A DNA stretch of 61,797 nucleotides from Caldilineaceae bacterium. Its GTDB lineage: Bacteria; Chloroflexota; Anaerolineae; Caldilineales; Caldilineaceae. The translations under genes and the position numbers were made by a program. The first letter of the stretch is position 1; every line of letters starts with the position of its first letter. Where the stretch lies: the NCBI GenBank assembly GCA_019637695.1, contig JAHBVG010000031.1, positions 1 through 61,797 of the forward strand, written 5' to 3'. The notes under the pieces are model-generated. The model had not been told where the DNA came from, did not search any database, and was given only the letters and a program-made list of their open reading frames with translations. This document shows positions 1 through 8,647 of the stretch, one piece after another.

Positions 1-62
1 ATCGGGCCCAGACGTAGGTCGCTATGTCCGCAATGACGCCGCCGAAGATGGGATGATTTGCT

Positions 63-201
63 ATTGACGATTGTCGATTGTTTTGTAGGGGCATGCGTGG
101 GGTAGGAGGAAAGCTCGCCAATGAAGCGACTTGTGCTTCTGCCCCACGCATGCCCTTACGGTATGTGGCTGTATCGCTTCCGTCAATCGACAATCGTCAA
201 T
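63..201. repeat. Nested inverted repeats upstream of the mutarotase-like gene
   Basis: Two perfect or near-perfect 18-base inverted repeats are nested here. The outer arms are 63-80 and 184-201 (perfect). The inner arms are 85-102 and 142-159 (one mismatch), of the GTAGGGGC...GCCCTTAC type. The element ends about 10 bases before the Shine-Dalgarno of the next gene. It may be an interspersed palindrome or a terminator for an upstream gene; no T-run is seen. Confidence 0.8.
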
Positions 202-221
202 CGACAATCTAAGGAGTTATC

Positions 222-1316
222 ATGACCTTCTCCCCACCGCGCAACCACGGCTGCCGCATCTCCGACGAATGGAGCTATCGGGGGATGCGCACGCTGGTGC
301 TGGAAAATGAAACGCTGCGCGTCACCGTCCTCTTGGATCGGGGCAGCGACATTGTCGAGTTCCGCTATAAACCGCTCGACCTCGATCTGCTGCACTTTGG
401 GCCGCAGGGAGTGCGCAACCCGACGCAAGAGACGCCTTCGGCCTACACCGATAGCCCCTATCTCGATTTCTTCAACGGCGGCTGGAACGAGATCCTCCCC
501 AACGGCGGATCGCCTGTTGTCTACAAAGGCGCGGTCTTGGGACAACACGGCGAGATCAGCCTGATCCCCTGGCGGTGCAACTTGCTCGAAGATTCGCCCG
601 AGCGGGTGGCGGCGCGGCTCTGGGTGCGTCCGCTGCGCACGCCCTTCTGTTTGGAAAAGACCCTCTGGATGGAAGCGGGCAAAGCCGCGCTCTTCATCGA
701 CGAACGGCTGACCAACGAAGGCGGCGAATCCATGCCCCTCATGTGGGGACACCACATCGCCTTTGGCCGTCCCTTTTTAGAGGAAGGCGCTCTGATCGAC
801 ATGCCGGCGCGCCGCTTCATCGTCCACCCGCCCATGCCGGATTACGAGCCTCGGCGTTTCCAACCCGGCAGCGAAGGGATCTGGCCGCACGCGCCCATGC
901 TCGACGGCGCGCAGGGTGACGCCAGCCAGGTTCCCCCTTACGGCGATGACAAAACTCAGGAGATGGGGTACGCCACCGATTTTGAGGATGGCTGGTACGC
1001 CATCACCAATCCGGTGCGTAGGGTGGGCTTTGGCATCCGCTTTGATCCCGCCATCTTCCGCTATGTCTGGTATTGGCAGCAATTGGGCGACGGCGCCGAG
1101 GGCTATCCCTGGTGGGGACGCACCCATGTCGCCGCGTTGGAACCGTGGAGTAGCTACCCCACCGATGGGCTGACCGAGGCGATCCGCAACGGCACGGCGC
1201 TGACCCTGACGCCGGGTCAGGTGATCGAAACGTCCTTGTGCGCGGTGGCTTATGCCGGAGCAAAGCGCGTTGGCAACATCACCGAACACGGCGATATCGA
1301 ATTCTCGCCATCTTGA
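222..1316 (+). CDS. Aldose 1-epimerase-like protein (DUF4432 / galactose mutarotase fold)
   Basis: A 364-residue cytosolic protein with no signal peptide. The N-terminal half has features of the galactose-mutarotase beta-sandwich family: an early strand pair around residues 25-45 (LVLENETLRVTVLLDRGSDI) and a WGHHIAFG segment near residue 180 that would lie in the sugar pocket. Members of this fold interconvert sugar anomers or bind sugars; DUF4432 members are mostly uncharacterised. The ATG is well supported by AAGGAG at 211-216. It lies 86 bases before a heparinase-like lyase gene on the same strand, which suits a role in processing released sugars. The substrate cannot be read from the sequence. 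Confidence 0.7.
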   Translation: MTFSPPRNHGCRISDEWSYRGMRTLVLENETLRVTVLLDRGSDIVEFRYKPLDLDLLHFGPQGVRNPTQETPSAYTDSPYLDFFNGGWNEILPNGGSPVVYKGAVLGQHGEISLIPWRCNLLEDSPERVAARLWVRPLRTPFCLEKTLWMEAGKAALFIDERLTNEGGESMPLMWGHHIAFGRPFLEEGALIDMPARRFIVHPPMPDYEPRRFQPGSEGIWPHAPMLDGAQGDASQVPPYGDDKTQEMGYATDFEDGWYAITNPVRRVGFGIRFDPAIFRYVWYWQQLGDGAEGYPWWGRTHVAALEPWSSYPTDGLTEAIRNGTALTLTPGQVIETSLCAVAYAGAKRVGNITEHGDIEFSPS

Positions 1317-1402
1317 AGAAGGGCGAAAAGGTGATTGGTGACTGGGGATTCGGCCCGGTCGCCGATCACCAATCCCCCATCCCCACAAAGGCGGAATTCT
1401 CC

Positions 1403-3583
1403 ATGTCTATCAACACCCAACAGATCGCGGCGCTGCTGGCGCGCTGGGCCGTCGCCGTGGAACCATTCTGGTACGCCCGTGCGGATGAACCCGAGTTCGG
1501 CTGTTACGGTCCCGGATACATCCACTGGGGCGTGCAATCGAATTTCAACTATGCCGCGGCGATGGCGACGCTGGCCGATCAGCCTGGCGTCGATGATCCC
1601 GATCACTGGCGCAGCCGCGCCCTCTCTGCGCTGCGGTTCGCCCTCGCCAGCCACCACAGCGGCAACCGCAACGGTCTCAACGGCGGGCGCTGGGGACACA
1701 GTTGGATCAGCATGTTGGGCATCGAGCGCGCCATGCATGGCGTCCACCGCCTGGCGCCCTACATCACCGCCGAGGACCGCGCTGCGCTGCGACGAGTCCT
1801 CATCAGCGAGGCCGATTGGCTGCTCCACCACGGTCACCGCGGTGGACATAGGGACGTCATCGCCGACCTGTGGAACAGTTCGGGGCGCAACGCGCCCGAA
1901 TCCAACATTTGGGCAGGGGCGCTGCTCTGGCGCACGGCGCAGATGTTCCCCGCCGAAGCCGCCGCGCCCGATTGGGAAGAACGCGCCCACGCCTATTTCA
2001 TCAACGGCGTCTCCGTCCCCGCTGACGCCGCGGACGATACCATCGTGGCCGGTAAGTCGGTGCGGGAGCGCCACGTAGGGGCCAACTTCTTCCCCAACTA
2101 CGCCCTCGATCACCACGGCTACCTCAACGTCGGTTATATGGCGATCTGCGTCAGCAATGCTGCCATGCTCCATTTCGACATGCGCCAATTGGGGCTGGCC
2201 CGCCCCGATTCGCTCGATCACCACCAGCGGGATCTATGGGCTGTGCTGCGCCGCTTCCTCTTCCCCGACGGTCGCCTTGCCCGCATCGGCGGGGATAGCC
2301 GCGTGCGCTATTCCTACTGCCAGGAGTATCTACTGCCCTCGCTCCTCTACGCTGCCGACTGCTGGGGTGATCCCCACGCGCTGGAACTGGCGCAGCGACA
2401 GATCGACCTCATCCAACAAGAGATGGACGCGTCGCCCGACAGTACGTTTTACGGGCGTCGCCTGGGCTGGATGCGTGAGGCCAATCCCCACTATTTTACC
2501 CGCCTTGAATCGGATCGAGCGTGCGTGCTGGCGATGGCGCTCAACTACGCGCCGCTCGTCGTCGCGCCGCCTCCGTCCACGGAATCGTTTGAGGCGTCGG
2601 TAGCAGGCAGTTGGCTCGAAGCGGAACATGGCGCGGCGATGCACCGTAGCGCAACCCGCCTGGCTTCCTTTTCGTGGCGCGCCTACGGGCTGACACAGGC
2701 CATGTGTCAGCCGCCCGCGCACAGCGATCTGGCCGAATGGCAGTTCAACCTCTGCCCGCGAGTGCGTTTCCTCGGCGATGATGGCAGCCAGCCCGGTCGC
2801 CACCGCCGACTGCTCCGCCAGCAGACCGAAAGCTTCGACGGCGGTTTCGTCACCTGCGGCGCGGTGATGGAAGGCGTCGACATTCGCGTAGACGAAGGCG
2901 CCAACTGCACCGATCAGGCCATCACCCACATCGCCTTTGCCGCCCTGCCCGACAACCATACATGTTTGGCGCTCCACCGCGTTGTCGCTGCGCCGGATCG
3001 GGTGGGCTACACCGTCGAGGTGAAAAGCCTGCACCTCAACCTGCCCAACGACCTCTTCAACGGCTTCCAGCGGCGAATCCACACGCAAACCGGGACGCAT
3101 GTACTCTCCTCGCCCGTGGCGGCAGCCGGGCGGATCGATCTCAACGGCCCCTGGCTGAACGTAGACGATAAGATCGGTCTGGTCCTCCTCGGCGGCGGCA
3201 ACCGTTTCGTCATCGACCGCGCCCCGCAGCGGCGCGGCGGTCGCTATGCCTCTCTGCTCGTGGACGAAATTTGCATGGAGGTGGAAGCACAGACTCTTCG
3301 CCGCGCGCCCGGCGAACCCCTCTGCGACGCTGGTTTCGCCGTCATCTCCGGCGTGGATGCCCGCGTCACTGCCACGCTCACAGGGGATGCGTTCATCTTC
3401 GAACCAGCGGACGTGCGCGGCGTCTCCATCCTGGGGCAGAATGGCATCCGTTACGCCCTCATCGCCAACTTTGGGGAGGAGGATGCGACGATTGAAGTGT
3501 TCGGAAAGCGGATTCTCCTTGCCGCAGGGCGCGCCCAGGTGGCAACGGAGATAGCTCATCACCGTCGCGGCAGCTTGTTGTAA
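1403..3583 (+). CDS. Heparinase II/III-like polysaccharide lyase candidate
   Basis: About 726 residues from the ATG at 1403; an upstream in-frame extension to 1238 overlaps the previous gene and is unlikely to be used. The N-terminal ~400 residues look like an alpha/alpha toroid, with Trp- and His-rich segments including RWGHSWISM (about residue 95) and NYALDHHGYLNVGYM (about residue 230), a motif style seen in heparinase II/III-like proteins. The C-terminal ~300 residues are strand-rich and fit the beta-sandwich of the same enzymes. Such lyases cleave uronate-containing polysaccharides by beta-elimination. There is no signal peptide, so it may act on imported oligosaccharides. Family assignment rests on fold-level resemblance only. 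Confidence 0.5.
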   Translation: MSINTQQIAALLARWAVAVEPFWYARADEPEFGCYGPGYIHWGVQSNFNYAAAMATLADQPGVDDPDHWRSRALSALRFALASHHSGNRNGLNGGRWGHSWISMLGIERAMHGVHRLAPYITAEDRAALRRVLISEADWLLHHGHRGGHRDVIADLWNSSGRNAPESNIWAGALLWRTAQMFPAEAAAPDWEERAHAYFINGVSVPADAADDTIVAGKSVRERHVGANFFPNYALDHHGYLNVGYMAICVSNAAMLHFDMRQLGLARPDSLDHHQRDLWAVLRRFLFPDGRLARIGGDSRVRYSYCQEYLLPSLLYAADCWGDPHALELAQRQIDLIQQEMDASPDSTFYGRRLGWMREANPHYFTRLESDRACVLAMALNYAPLVVAPPPSTESFEASVAGSWLEAEHGAAMHRSATRLASFSWRAYGLTQAMCQPPAHSDLAEWQFNLCPRVRFLGDDGSQPGRHRRLLRQQTESFDGGFVTCGAVMEGVDIRVDEGANCTDQAITHIAFAALPDNHTCLALHRVVAAPDRVGYTVEVKSLHLNLPNDLFNGFQRRIHTQTGTHVLSSPVAAAGRIDLNGPWLNVDDKIGLVLLGGGNRFVIDRAPQRRGGRYASLLVDEICMEVEAQTLRRAPGEPLCDAGFAVISGVDARVTATLTGDAFIFEPADVRGVSILGQNGIRYALIANFGEEDATIEVFGKRILLAAGRAQVATEIAHHRRGSLL

Positions 3584-3727
3584 ATCAGCGTGGCGGCGCT
3601 GCATTGCATTGAGATTGACGGACTGACGCTCGGTTGTTACAATGGCAATATCGAACTGACCATCGGTCAGACCATCTTTCCACTTTATCCTCATCCTCAC
3701 TTTTCAAAATCCAATGCCGGAGGAACG

Positions 3728-4588
3728 ATGAAACTTGTAACTTACGATGGCGGACAGGGTCCGCGCCTGGGCCTGATTGCCAATGACTCTGTGATCGATA
3801 TTGCCGAAGCCTCCAATGGCGCGCTGCCCGCCGATATGCGCAGCTTTTTGGAGATAGGCGACGCCGCCCTGCAACAGGCTCAAGCCCTGACCAACGCCCA
3901 AGGACGTCCGTTGAGCGAGGTGCGCGTGATGGCGCCAATCCTCAACCCGTCGAAGATCGTCGCCATCGGCCTCAACTATATGGATCACTGCCGCGAGCAG
4001 GGCGTTCAGCCGCCCAAGCGCCCGACCACCTTTACCAAATTTACGTCCTCAATCATTGGCCCCGGCGATGAGATCCGCTGGAATCCGGAACTGACCCAAA
4101 AGGTGGATTGGGAAGTGGAATTGGCCGTGGTTATCGGCAAGCGGGCGCGCAACGTCTCCGAGGCAGATGCGCTCGACTATGTGGCCGGCTACACCATCTG
4201 CCATGATGTCAGCGCCCGCGATCTGCAATTGGAAAAGGGCGATCAATGGATCGTCGGTAAGTCGCTCGACACCTTCTGCCCGCTGGGGCCGGTGCTGACC
4301 ACCAAAGATGAGATGCCAGATCCGCACACCCTCTCCCTGCGCTGTCTCGTCAACGGCAAGGCGATGCAGAATTCCAACACCAAAGAGCTGATTTTCAAGA
4401 TCCCCTTCCTGATCGAGTTCCTTACCCGTGGCATCACCCTGCTGCCCGGCGATGTGATCACCACCGGCACGCCCGACGGTGTGGGCAACTTCCTCAAGCC
4501 GCCGCTCTTCCTCAAGGATGGCGACGAGGTGACGGTTGAGATCGACGGCATCGGCAGCATGACCAATCGTTGTGTCGAGGAGAGATAA
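3728..4588 (+). CDS. Fumarylacetoacetate hydrolase family protein
   Basis: 286 residues from the ATG at 3728, which follows GGAGGAA; the longer in-frame reading to 3590 has no such site. The C-terminal two thirds is a clear FAH fold: the metal-site pattern DWEVELAVVIGK (about residue 120), GYTICHDVSARD (about 157) and the GDVITTGTPDGVG loop (about 240). Family members hydrolyse or decarboxylate 2,4-diketo acids, for example in L-fucose, L-rhamnose or aromatic breakdown. It ends two bases before the SDR gene (4591), so the two are probably co-transcribed. Given the sugar context, a diketo-deoxy-sugar-acid hydrolase is the likeliest role, but this is inference. Confidence 0.85.
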   Translation: MKLVTYDGGQGPRLGLIANDSVIDIAEASNGALPADMRSFLEIGDAALQQAQALTNAQGRPLSEVRVMAPILNPSKIVAIGLNYMDHCREQGVQPPKRPTTFTKFTSSIIGPGDEIRWNPELTQKVDWEVELAVVIGKRARNVSEADALDYVAGYTICHDVSARDLQLEKGDQWIVGKSLDTFCPLGPVLTTKDEMPDPHTLSLRCLVNGKAMQNSNTKELIFKIPFLIEFLTRGITLLPGDVITTGTPDGVGNFLKPPLFLKDGDEVTVEIDGIGSMTNRCVEER

Positions 4589-4590
4589 AC

Positions 4591-5568
4591 ATGAGCGGCG
4601 AAGCCTTCCTGATTACCGGCTCCATGGGCTGTATCGGGGCGTGGGTGCTGCGCAATCTGGTCTCCGAAGGGGCGACCATCGTCGCCTCGGATCTGGCGAC
4701 CGATCCTGTGCGACCGGGGCAGCTTCTTTCCGACGAGGAACTGGCGCGGATCAACTTTACCCGGCTCGATGTAACCGACCGCAAAGCCGTGGTGGGCATG
4801 GTGGCCGATTACGGCGTCACCCACATCATCCATTTGGCGGGGCTGCAAGTTCCCTTCTGCCGAGCCAACCCTTCGGTGGGCGCGGCGGTCAACGTACTAG
4901 GGACTGTCAACATCTTCGAGGCGGCGCGCGAACATTGGGGGCAGGTGCAGGGTCTCGCCTATGCCAGCTCGCTGGCGGTACTCGGTCCCAGCCATCTCTA
5001 CGAGACGCCCGTGGGGGACAATGTAGATCGCATTCCGCAGACGCTCTACGGCGTCTACAAGACCGCCAACGAGGAGACGGCACGCATCTACTGGCAGGAT
5101 TGGCGTATTCCCAGCATCGGGCTGCGCCCGTACATCGTCTACGGCGTGGCGCGCGATCAGGGCATGACGTCGGACATTGCCAAGGCGATCCTGGCGACGG
5201 TGGCGGGGCGACCTTATCACATTAAATTTGGGGGGCAGGTGGCGCTGCAATACGCCGACGATGTGGCGAAGATGTTCATCAGTTGCGCCCGCTCTGGCTA
5301 TCAGGGGGCGACGGCCTGCAATCTGCGCAACGATGTGGTGGACGTGGCCGATTTTGTGGCTGCGCTGGGGGCGGAACTCCCCGCCGCGCAGGTCACCTAC
5401 GAGGCGGGCAACCTCCTCCCCTTCCCCGCCGATCTGGACGACAGCGGGCTGCGCGGCATTTTGGGCACCATCCCCCACACATCCCTGCGCGCCGCTATCC
5501 GCGACTCAGCAGATCGCTTCGCCGCGCTGCTGGCGGAGAGAAAGGTAGATCTGGCGCAGTTGAACTGA
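4591..5568 (+). CDS. NAD-dependent epimerase/dehydratase (extended SDR)
   Basis: 325 residues from the ATG at 4591 (GAGGAGA upstream, inside the end of the FAH gene). The N-terminus carries the Rossmann glycine motif FLITGSMGCIGAWVL (residues 6-20). The catalytic YxxxK is in YGVYKTANEE (about residue 150), and the usual Ser precedes it in AYASSLAVLG. These enzymes oxidise, epimerise or dehydrate sugars, sugar acids or nucleotide sugars. The tight spacing to the FAH gene suggests a shared sugar-acid pathway. The exact substrate is not visible. Confidence 0.85.
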   Translation: MSGEAFLITGSMGCIGAWVLRNLVSEGATIVASDLATDPVRPGQLLSDEELARINFTRLDVTDRKAVVGMVADYGVTHIIHLAGLQVPFCRANPSVGAAVNVLGTVNIFEAAREHWGQVQGLAYASSLAVLGPSHLYETPVGDNVDRIPQTLYGVYKTANEETARIYWQDWRIPSIGLRPYIVYGVARDQGMTSDIAKAILATVAGRPYHIKFGGQVALQYADDVAKMFISCARSGYQGATACNLRNDVVDVADFVAALGAELPAAQVTYEAGNLLPFPADLDDSGLRGILGTIPHTSLRAAIRDSADRFAALLAERKVDLAQLN

Positions 5569-5570
5569 AA

Positions 5571-5655
5571 GATGATGGAGATGATGCTTTGCAAGTTTGC
5601 AGGTTGCAAGTGGCAGGTGAGAATCGTTCACGCACTACGCATCATCCCCATCATC
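5571..5655. repeat. Inverted repeat between convergent genes
   Basis: Arms 5571-5587 and 5639-5655 (17 bases, one mismatch, GATGATG-type units) flank a loop holding TTGCAGGTTGCAAGT-type repeats that recur at about 17.1 and 22.7 kb. It lies between the convergent SDR and sirC-like genes and could act as a bidirectional terminator, although no T-run follows. Confidence 0.7.
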
Positions 5656-5659
5656 CCCA

Positions 5660-6115
5660 TCACCACGGATAGCTCGGCAGCATCCCCGCGATCCAGTCGC
5701 GGACGACAACGGCGACGCGGGGACGGGCGGTGCGGCTGTTGACCGCCACCACCAGGTTTTCGTCGCGGTGGACCGCCGGCATGTGGACGTTCCCCTCTTC
5801 GGGGCAATCGGCCACGTTGATCAGCAAATGATCCTCGTGGGCTTCTTGAGCGACGGCGTGGTTGACGGCGCGTACATTGGTGGCCGCGACAACAAGACGC
5901 GCGCCAGAGAGATCCCCCGGCTGGTAGCCTCGTTCGATCCACTCGATCTGCCTCGCTGTTGCCAGTTTTTGCAATTTAGGTGTGGCAACCGGCGAGATCA
6001 AGCGTACACGCACGCCCGCATCCACCAATCCGCGCACTTTGCGTTCCCCAACCTTGCCGCCGCCGACGACAATCGCCAGCATCTCCGCCGCATGGGTCAA
6101 CGTAATGGGTAACAT
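5660..6115 (-). CDS. Short precorrin-2 dehydrogenase (siroheme synthase NAD domain)
   Basis: 151 residues with the Met8/CysG N-terminal fold: AIVVGGGKVGERKVRGLVDAG (from about residue 14) is the NAD-binding loop, followed by VRLISP and ARLVVAATN. It oxidises precorrin-2 to sirohydrochlorin. It lacks the C-terminal dimerisation and chelatase region of about 270-residue Met8 proteins, so iron insertion is probably done by the CbiX protein encoded two genes upstream. The ATG lies inside the end of cobA (19-base overlap) and is preceded by AGGAGG. It is the last gene of the sulfite-reductase/siroheme operon. Confidence 0.85.
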   Translation of the reverse strand: MLPITLTHAAEMLAIVVGGGKVGERKVRGLVDAGVRVRLISPVATPKLQKLATARQIEWIERGYQPGDLSGARLVVAATNVRAVNHAVAQEAHEDHLLINVADCPEEGNVHMPAVHRDENLVVAVNSRTARPRVAVVVRDWIAGMLPSYPW

Positions 6116-6957
6116 GCCACTTCCTCCTGAGAGCGAACGATGGGCAGCGCCATTGAATTCAATTCATCCATCTCGATAAAACCGGCGGCCTCGCCATCGG
6201 GCCGATACCAATCGAGAAAATCATGCATCCCCGCCACCTCGCCGATCACAATCGTGGCCGGGGACTGTAATTCGCTTGCCTCAATCGCCGAGGGCAGATC
6301 CGCCAGTGTGGACCGTACACTCCGCTGCTGATCCGTGGTCCCCTGGGCAATGGCGATAGCGGGGGTATCGGGCGCGCGCCCGGCTTCAATCAACGCCGTG
6401 CGAATCTGCCGGATATGGCCCACGCCCATGAGGATCACCAGGGTGGAGATGCGCGCCAGCGCCGCCCAATCGGTAGCGGCGGCGTCTGTCTCATCACATT
6501 CGTGGCCGGTGACCACGGCGAAGCTGGTGGCGACGCCGCGCTGGGTCACGGGGACGCCAGCATAGGCGGGCACAGCCAGCGCCGACGAGACGCCGGGGAC
6601 GATCTCAAAGGGCAGGCCAGCCAGGCGCAGGGCCAGCGCTTCCTCACCGCCGCGGCCAAAGACAAAGGGATCGCCCCCCTTTAGCCGCACGACGATCTGC
6701 CCCGCACGCACCCGTTCCACCAGCAGCCGGTTGATCCCATCCTGGCTGAGGGCGTGGTTATGAGGACGCTTGCCCACGAAGATCAGCTCGGCGTCGGGGT
6801 GGGCTTCGTCGAGCAATTCCTGCGCAATCAAGCGATCATAGACAATCACATCAGCCTGGCGCAGCAGCCGCAGCCCGCGCACGGTGATCAGATCCGCGCG
6901 GCCGGGTCCTGCACCGATGAGGTAGGCTTTGCCGAAAGTATGATTTGAGGTAGACAT
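6097..6957 (-). CDS. cobA: Uroporphyrinogen-III C-methyltransferase
   Basis: 286 residues. Standard SUMT motifs are present: YLIGAGPGRADLITVRGLR at about residue 12, DVIVYDRL, the LKGGDPFVFGRGGEE loop at about residue 93, and VPGVSSALAVPAYAGVPVTQRG. The enzyme uses two S-adenosylmethionine to make precorrin-2, the first committed step to siroheme. In this operon it supplies the siroheme cofactor for the sulfite reductase encoded upstream. AAAGGA precedes the ATG. Confidence 0.93.
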   Translation of the reverse strand: MSTSNHTFGKAYLIGAGPGRADLITVRGLRLLRQADVIVYDRLIAQELLDEAHPDAELIFVGKRPHNHALSQDGINRLLVERVRAGQIVVRLKGGDPFVFGRGGEEALALRLAGLPFEIVPGVSSALAVPAYAGVPVTQRGVATSFAVVTGHECDETDAAATDWAALARISTLVILMGVGHIRQIRTALIEAGRAPDTPAIAIAQGTTDQQRSVRSTLADLPSAIEASELQSPATIVIGEVAGMHDFLDWYRPDGEAAGFIEMDELNSMALPIVRSQEEVACYPLR

Positions 6958-7039
6958 AAAAGTATCCTTTTCAGGCCAATTTCACATGAACGGGCGATTG
7001 AGCGATTAAGCGATTGGAGAGACGAGATCCCTCCCTCCC

Positions 7040-7813
7040 TCATTCCCTCACTCGCTCCCTCTCCACCTCTTTCGCCGCCTTCACCCGATCGGTGATGATC
7101 TCGACAAAGCGCAGGTCGTAGCCCAGGTGTGCGGCAGTGCGGAAGTCCACCTGAGGATGGCGATGGCGCGCGCCGCCGAGGATTGCCGGCAGATCACGTT
7201 GCGTATGCCGTCCTTCGTGGAGGAAATAGGGCACGGTGATGATACGGTTGGCGCCGTCCGCCGTCAGTTGATCGATGGCGGCGTCGATGGTGGGCTGGTT
7301 GCAGTCGAGATAGCTGACCACAGCCTGGCAGTAATCGGCGCGAGCATGAACGCGGGCAGCGATCCGCTCAATGGGGGCGTTGGCCTCAGGGAAAGGCGAG
7401 CCGTGAGCCATAAAAAGCAACGCCGCCGGTCGCGATTCCATGCCCAGCGCCGGGTCTGCAGCGCGGATGCGGTCAAAGACAATATCCGTCAGCAACCGGT
7501 GCGGTCCGAAGACTTCGGCCATAGCAAAGGTGACATATGGATAGTGCGCAGCCATCTGAGCGATCTCCCCAGCCAGATCCTCGCGCACATATTTGCCATC
7601 GATCAAAAAGTAGGGCTGCACGGTGATCTGCGCCGCGCCCGCTTCCACACAGTCGGCGATGGCTTCGGCCAGGGTCGGTTGGCTGTAGTTGAGAAAGCCG
7701 GGCCGCACAATCGGCGCGATTCCCCGTTTTTGCAGTTGGGCCGCCAGGCGGATCATGGCTTTGCCGCTGTCGCTGAGCAGGCTGCCATGGCCGATGAGGA
7801 CAACCGCGTTCAT
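7040..7813 (-). CDS. cbiX: Sirohydrochlorin chelatase, CbiX type (two-domain)
   Basis: 257 residues from the ATG at 7813, which overlaps the cysH stop as ATGA. Two CbiX repeats are visible, each starting with a His motif: VVLIGHGSLLSDSG (residue 3) and ALLFMAHGSPFPEAN (about residue 126). These are the metal-coordinating HGS sites of class II chelatases. In a cys operon the product most likely inserts iron into sirohydrochlorin (SirB role) rather than cobalt. Coupling to cysH and the truncated precorrin-2 dehydrogenase downstream support this. Metal choice cannot be proven from sequence. Confidence 0.88.
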   Translation of the reverse strand: MNAVVLIGHGSLLSDSGKAMIRLAAQLQKRGIAPIVRPGFLNYSQPTLAEAIADCVEAGAAQITVQPYFLIDGKYVREDLAGEIAQMAAHYPYVTFAMAEVFGPHRLLTDIVFDRIRAADPALGMESRPAALLFMAHGSPFPEANAPIERIAARVHARADYCQAVVSYLDCNQPTIDAAIDQLTADGANRIITVPYFLHEGRHTQRDLPAILGGARHRHPQVDFRTAAHLGYDLRFVEIITDRVKAAKEVERERVRE

Positions 7814-8559
7814 ATGCCGCCTCCATTTGCCCAGTGCAGACCGCACTCGGTTTTAGACATGCCTGCCCAGCGCCCGGCGCGTGGATCCTCGCCAGGGGCT
7901 ACGGCGCGTGTGCAGGGCCAGCAGCCAATGCTGGGGTAGCTCTGGTCGTGCAACGCGTTATAGGGGACGTTGTGTTTATCCACATAATCCCAGATTTCGT
8001 TCTCGTCCCAGTGGACCAGCGGCGCGATCTTGACGACGTTATGGCGCGCATTCCAGCGCACCACCGACGTGGATGCGCGCGTCTTCGACTGATCCCGGCG
8101 CAGCGCGGTGACCCAGGCGGTGCTGTCGCGCAGGGCCTGGGTCAGCGGCTCCACCTTGCGCAGATGACAGCAGCGATCTGGGTCGATCTGATAGAGTCGC
8201 CCATGCGCTTCCTCATGATCTTCGATGGAAAGCGTCGGGGTGATGCGCCGGAAGGTACGCTGGTAATGGCGTTGGGCGCGGTCGATCAGATCATAGGTTT
8301 CGGGGAAGAAGTAGCCCGTGTCGATGTAGAAAATATCTACATCCGGGTCGATGCGCAGCGCCATATCGATCATCACCATGCCGTTGGCGCCGAAGCTCGT
8401 CCCAATCGACAGCCCTGCGCCAAAATCGGTGATGGCCCAACGCAGGATCTCCTCTGCCGACGCATGTTCGAAGCGCCGGTTCAACCGCGAAAAAAAGACC
8501 AATTGCCAGCTATCGAAGGATGAAGTTAGCTCTGTTTGGACAGGTGCAATGGTAGTCAT
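7810..8559 (-). CDS. cysH: Assimilatory APS/PAPS reductase ([4Fe-4S] type)
   Basis: 249 residues from the ATG at 8559; the longer reading to 8616 crosses low-complexity spacer. SIGTSFGANGMVMIDM (about residue 45) is the nucleotide-binding loop and FYIDTGYFFPETYDL follows. The cysteine pairs CCHLRK (about 130) and GCWPC (about 215) mark iron-sulfur enzymes that use adenylyl-sulfate. The catalytic ECGLHW is at the C-terminus. It reduces activated sulfate to sulfite with thioredoxin. No ATP sulfurylase gene is in the window. The stop overlaps the next start as ATGA. Confidence 0.93.
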   Translation of the reverse strand: MTTIAPVQTELTSSFDSWQLVFFSRLNRRFEHASAEEILRWAITDFGAGLSIGTSFGANGMVMIDMALRIDPDVDIFYIDTGYFFPETYDLIDRAQRHYQRTFRRITPTLSIEDHEEAHGRLYQIDPDRCCHLRKVEPLTQALRDSTAWVTALRRDQSKTRASTSVVRWNARHNVVKIAPLVHWDENEIWDYVDKHNVPYNALHDQSYPSIGCWPCTRAVAPGEDPRAGRWAGMSKTECGLHWANGGGI

Positions 8560-8647
8560 TGAATGCTCATTTCTTTGAGAGTGACGACGGACGGAAGACG
8601 ACGGACGACAGATCAATCCCCAATACCTGATCCCCAGTCCCCCATCT

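Noticed and set aside
7127..7939. 270-residue plus-strand ORF
   Set aside because: Antisense to cbiX and cysH, both with clear motifs; a frame shadow of GC-rich coding DNA.
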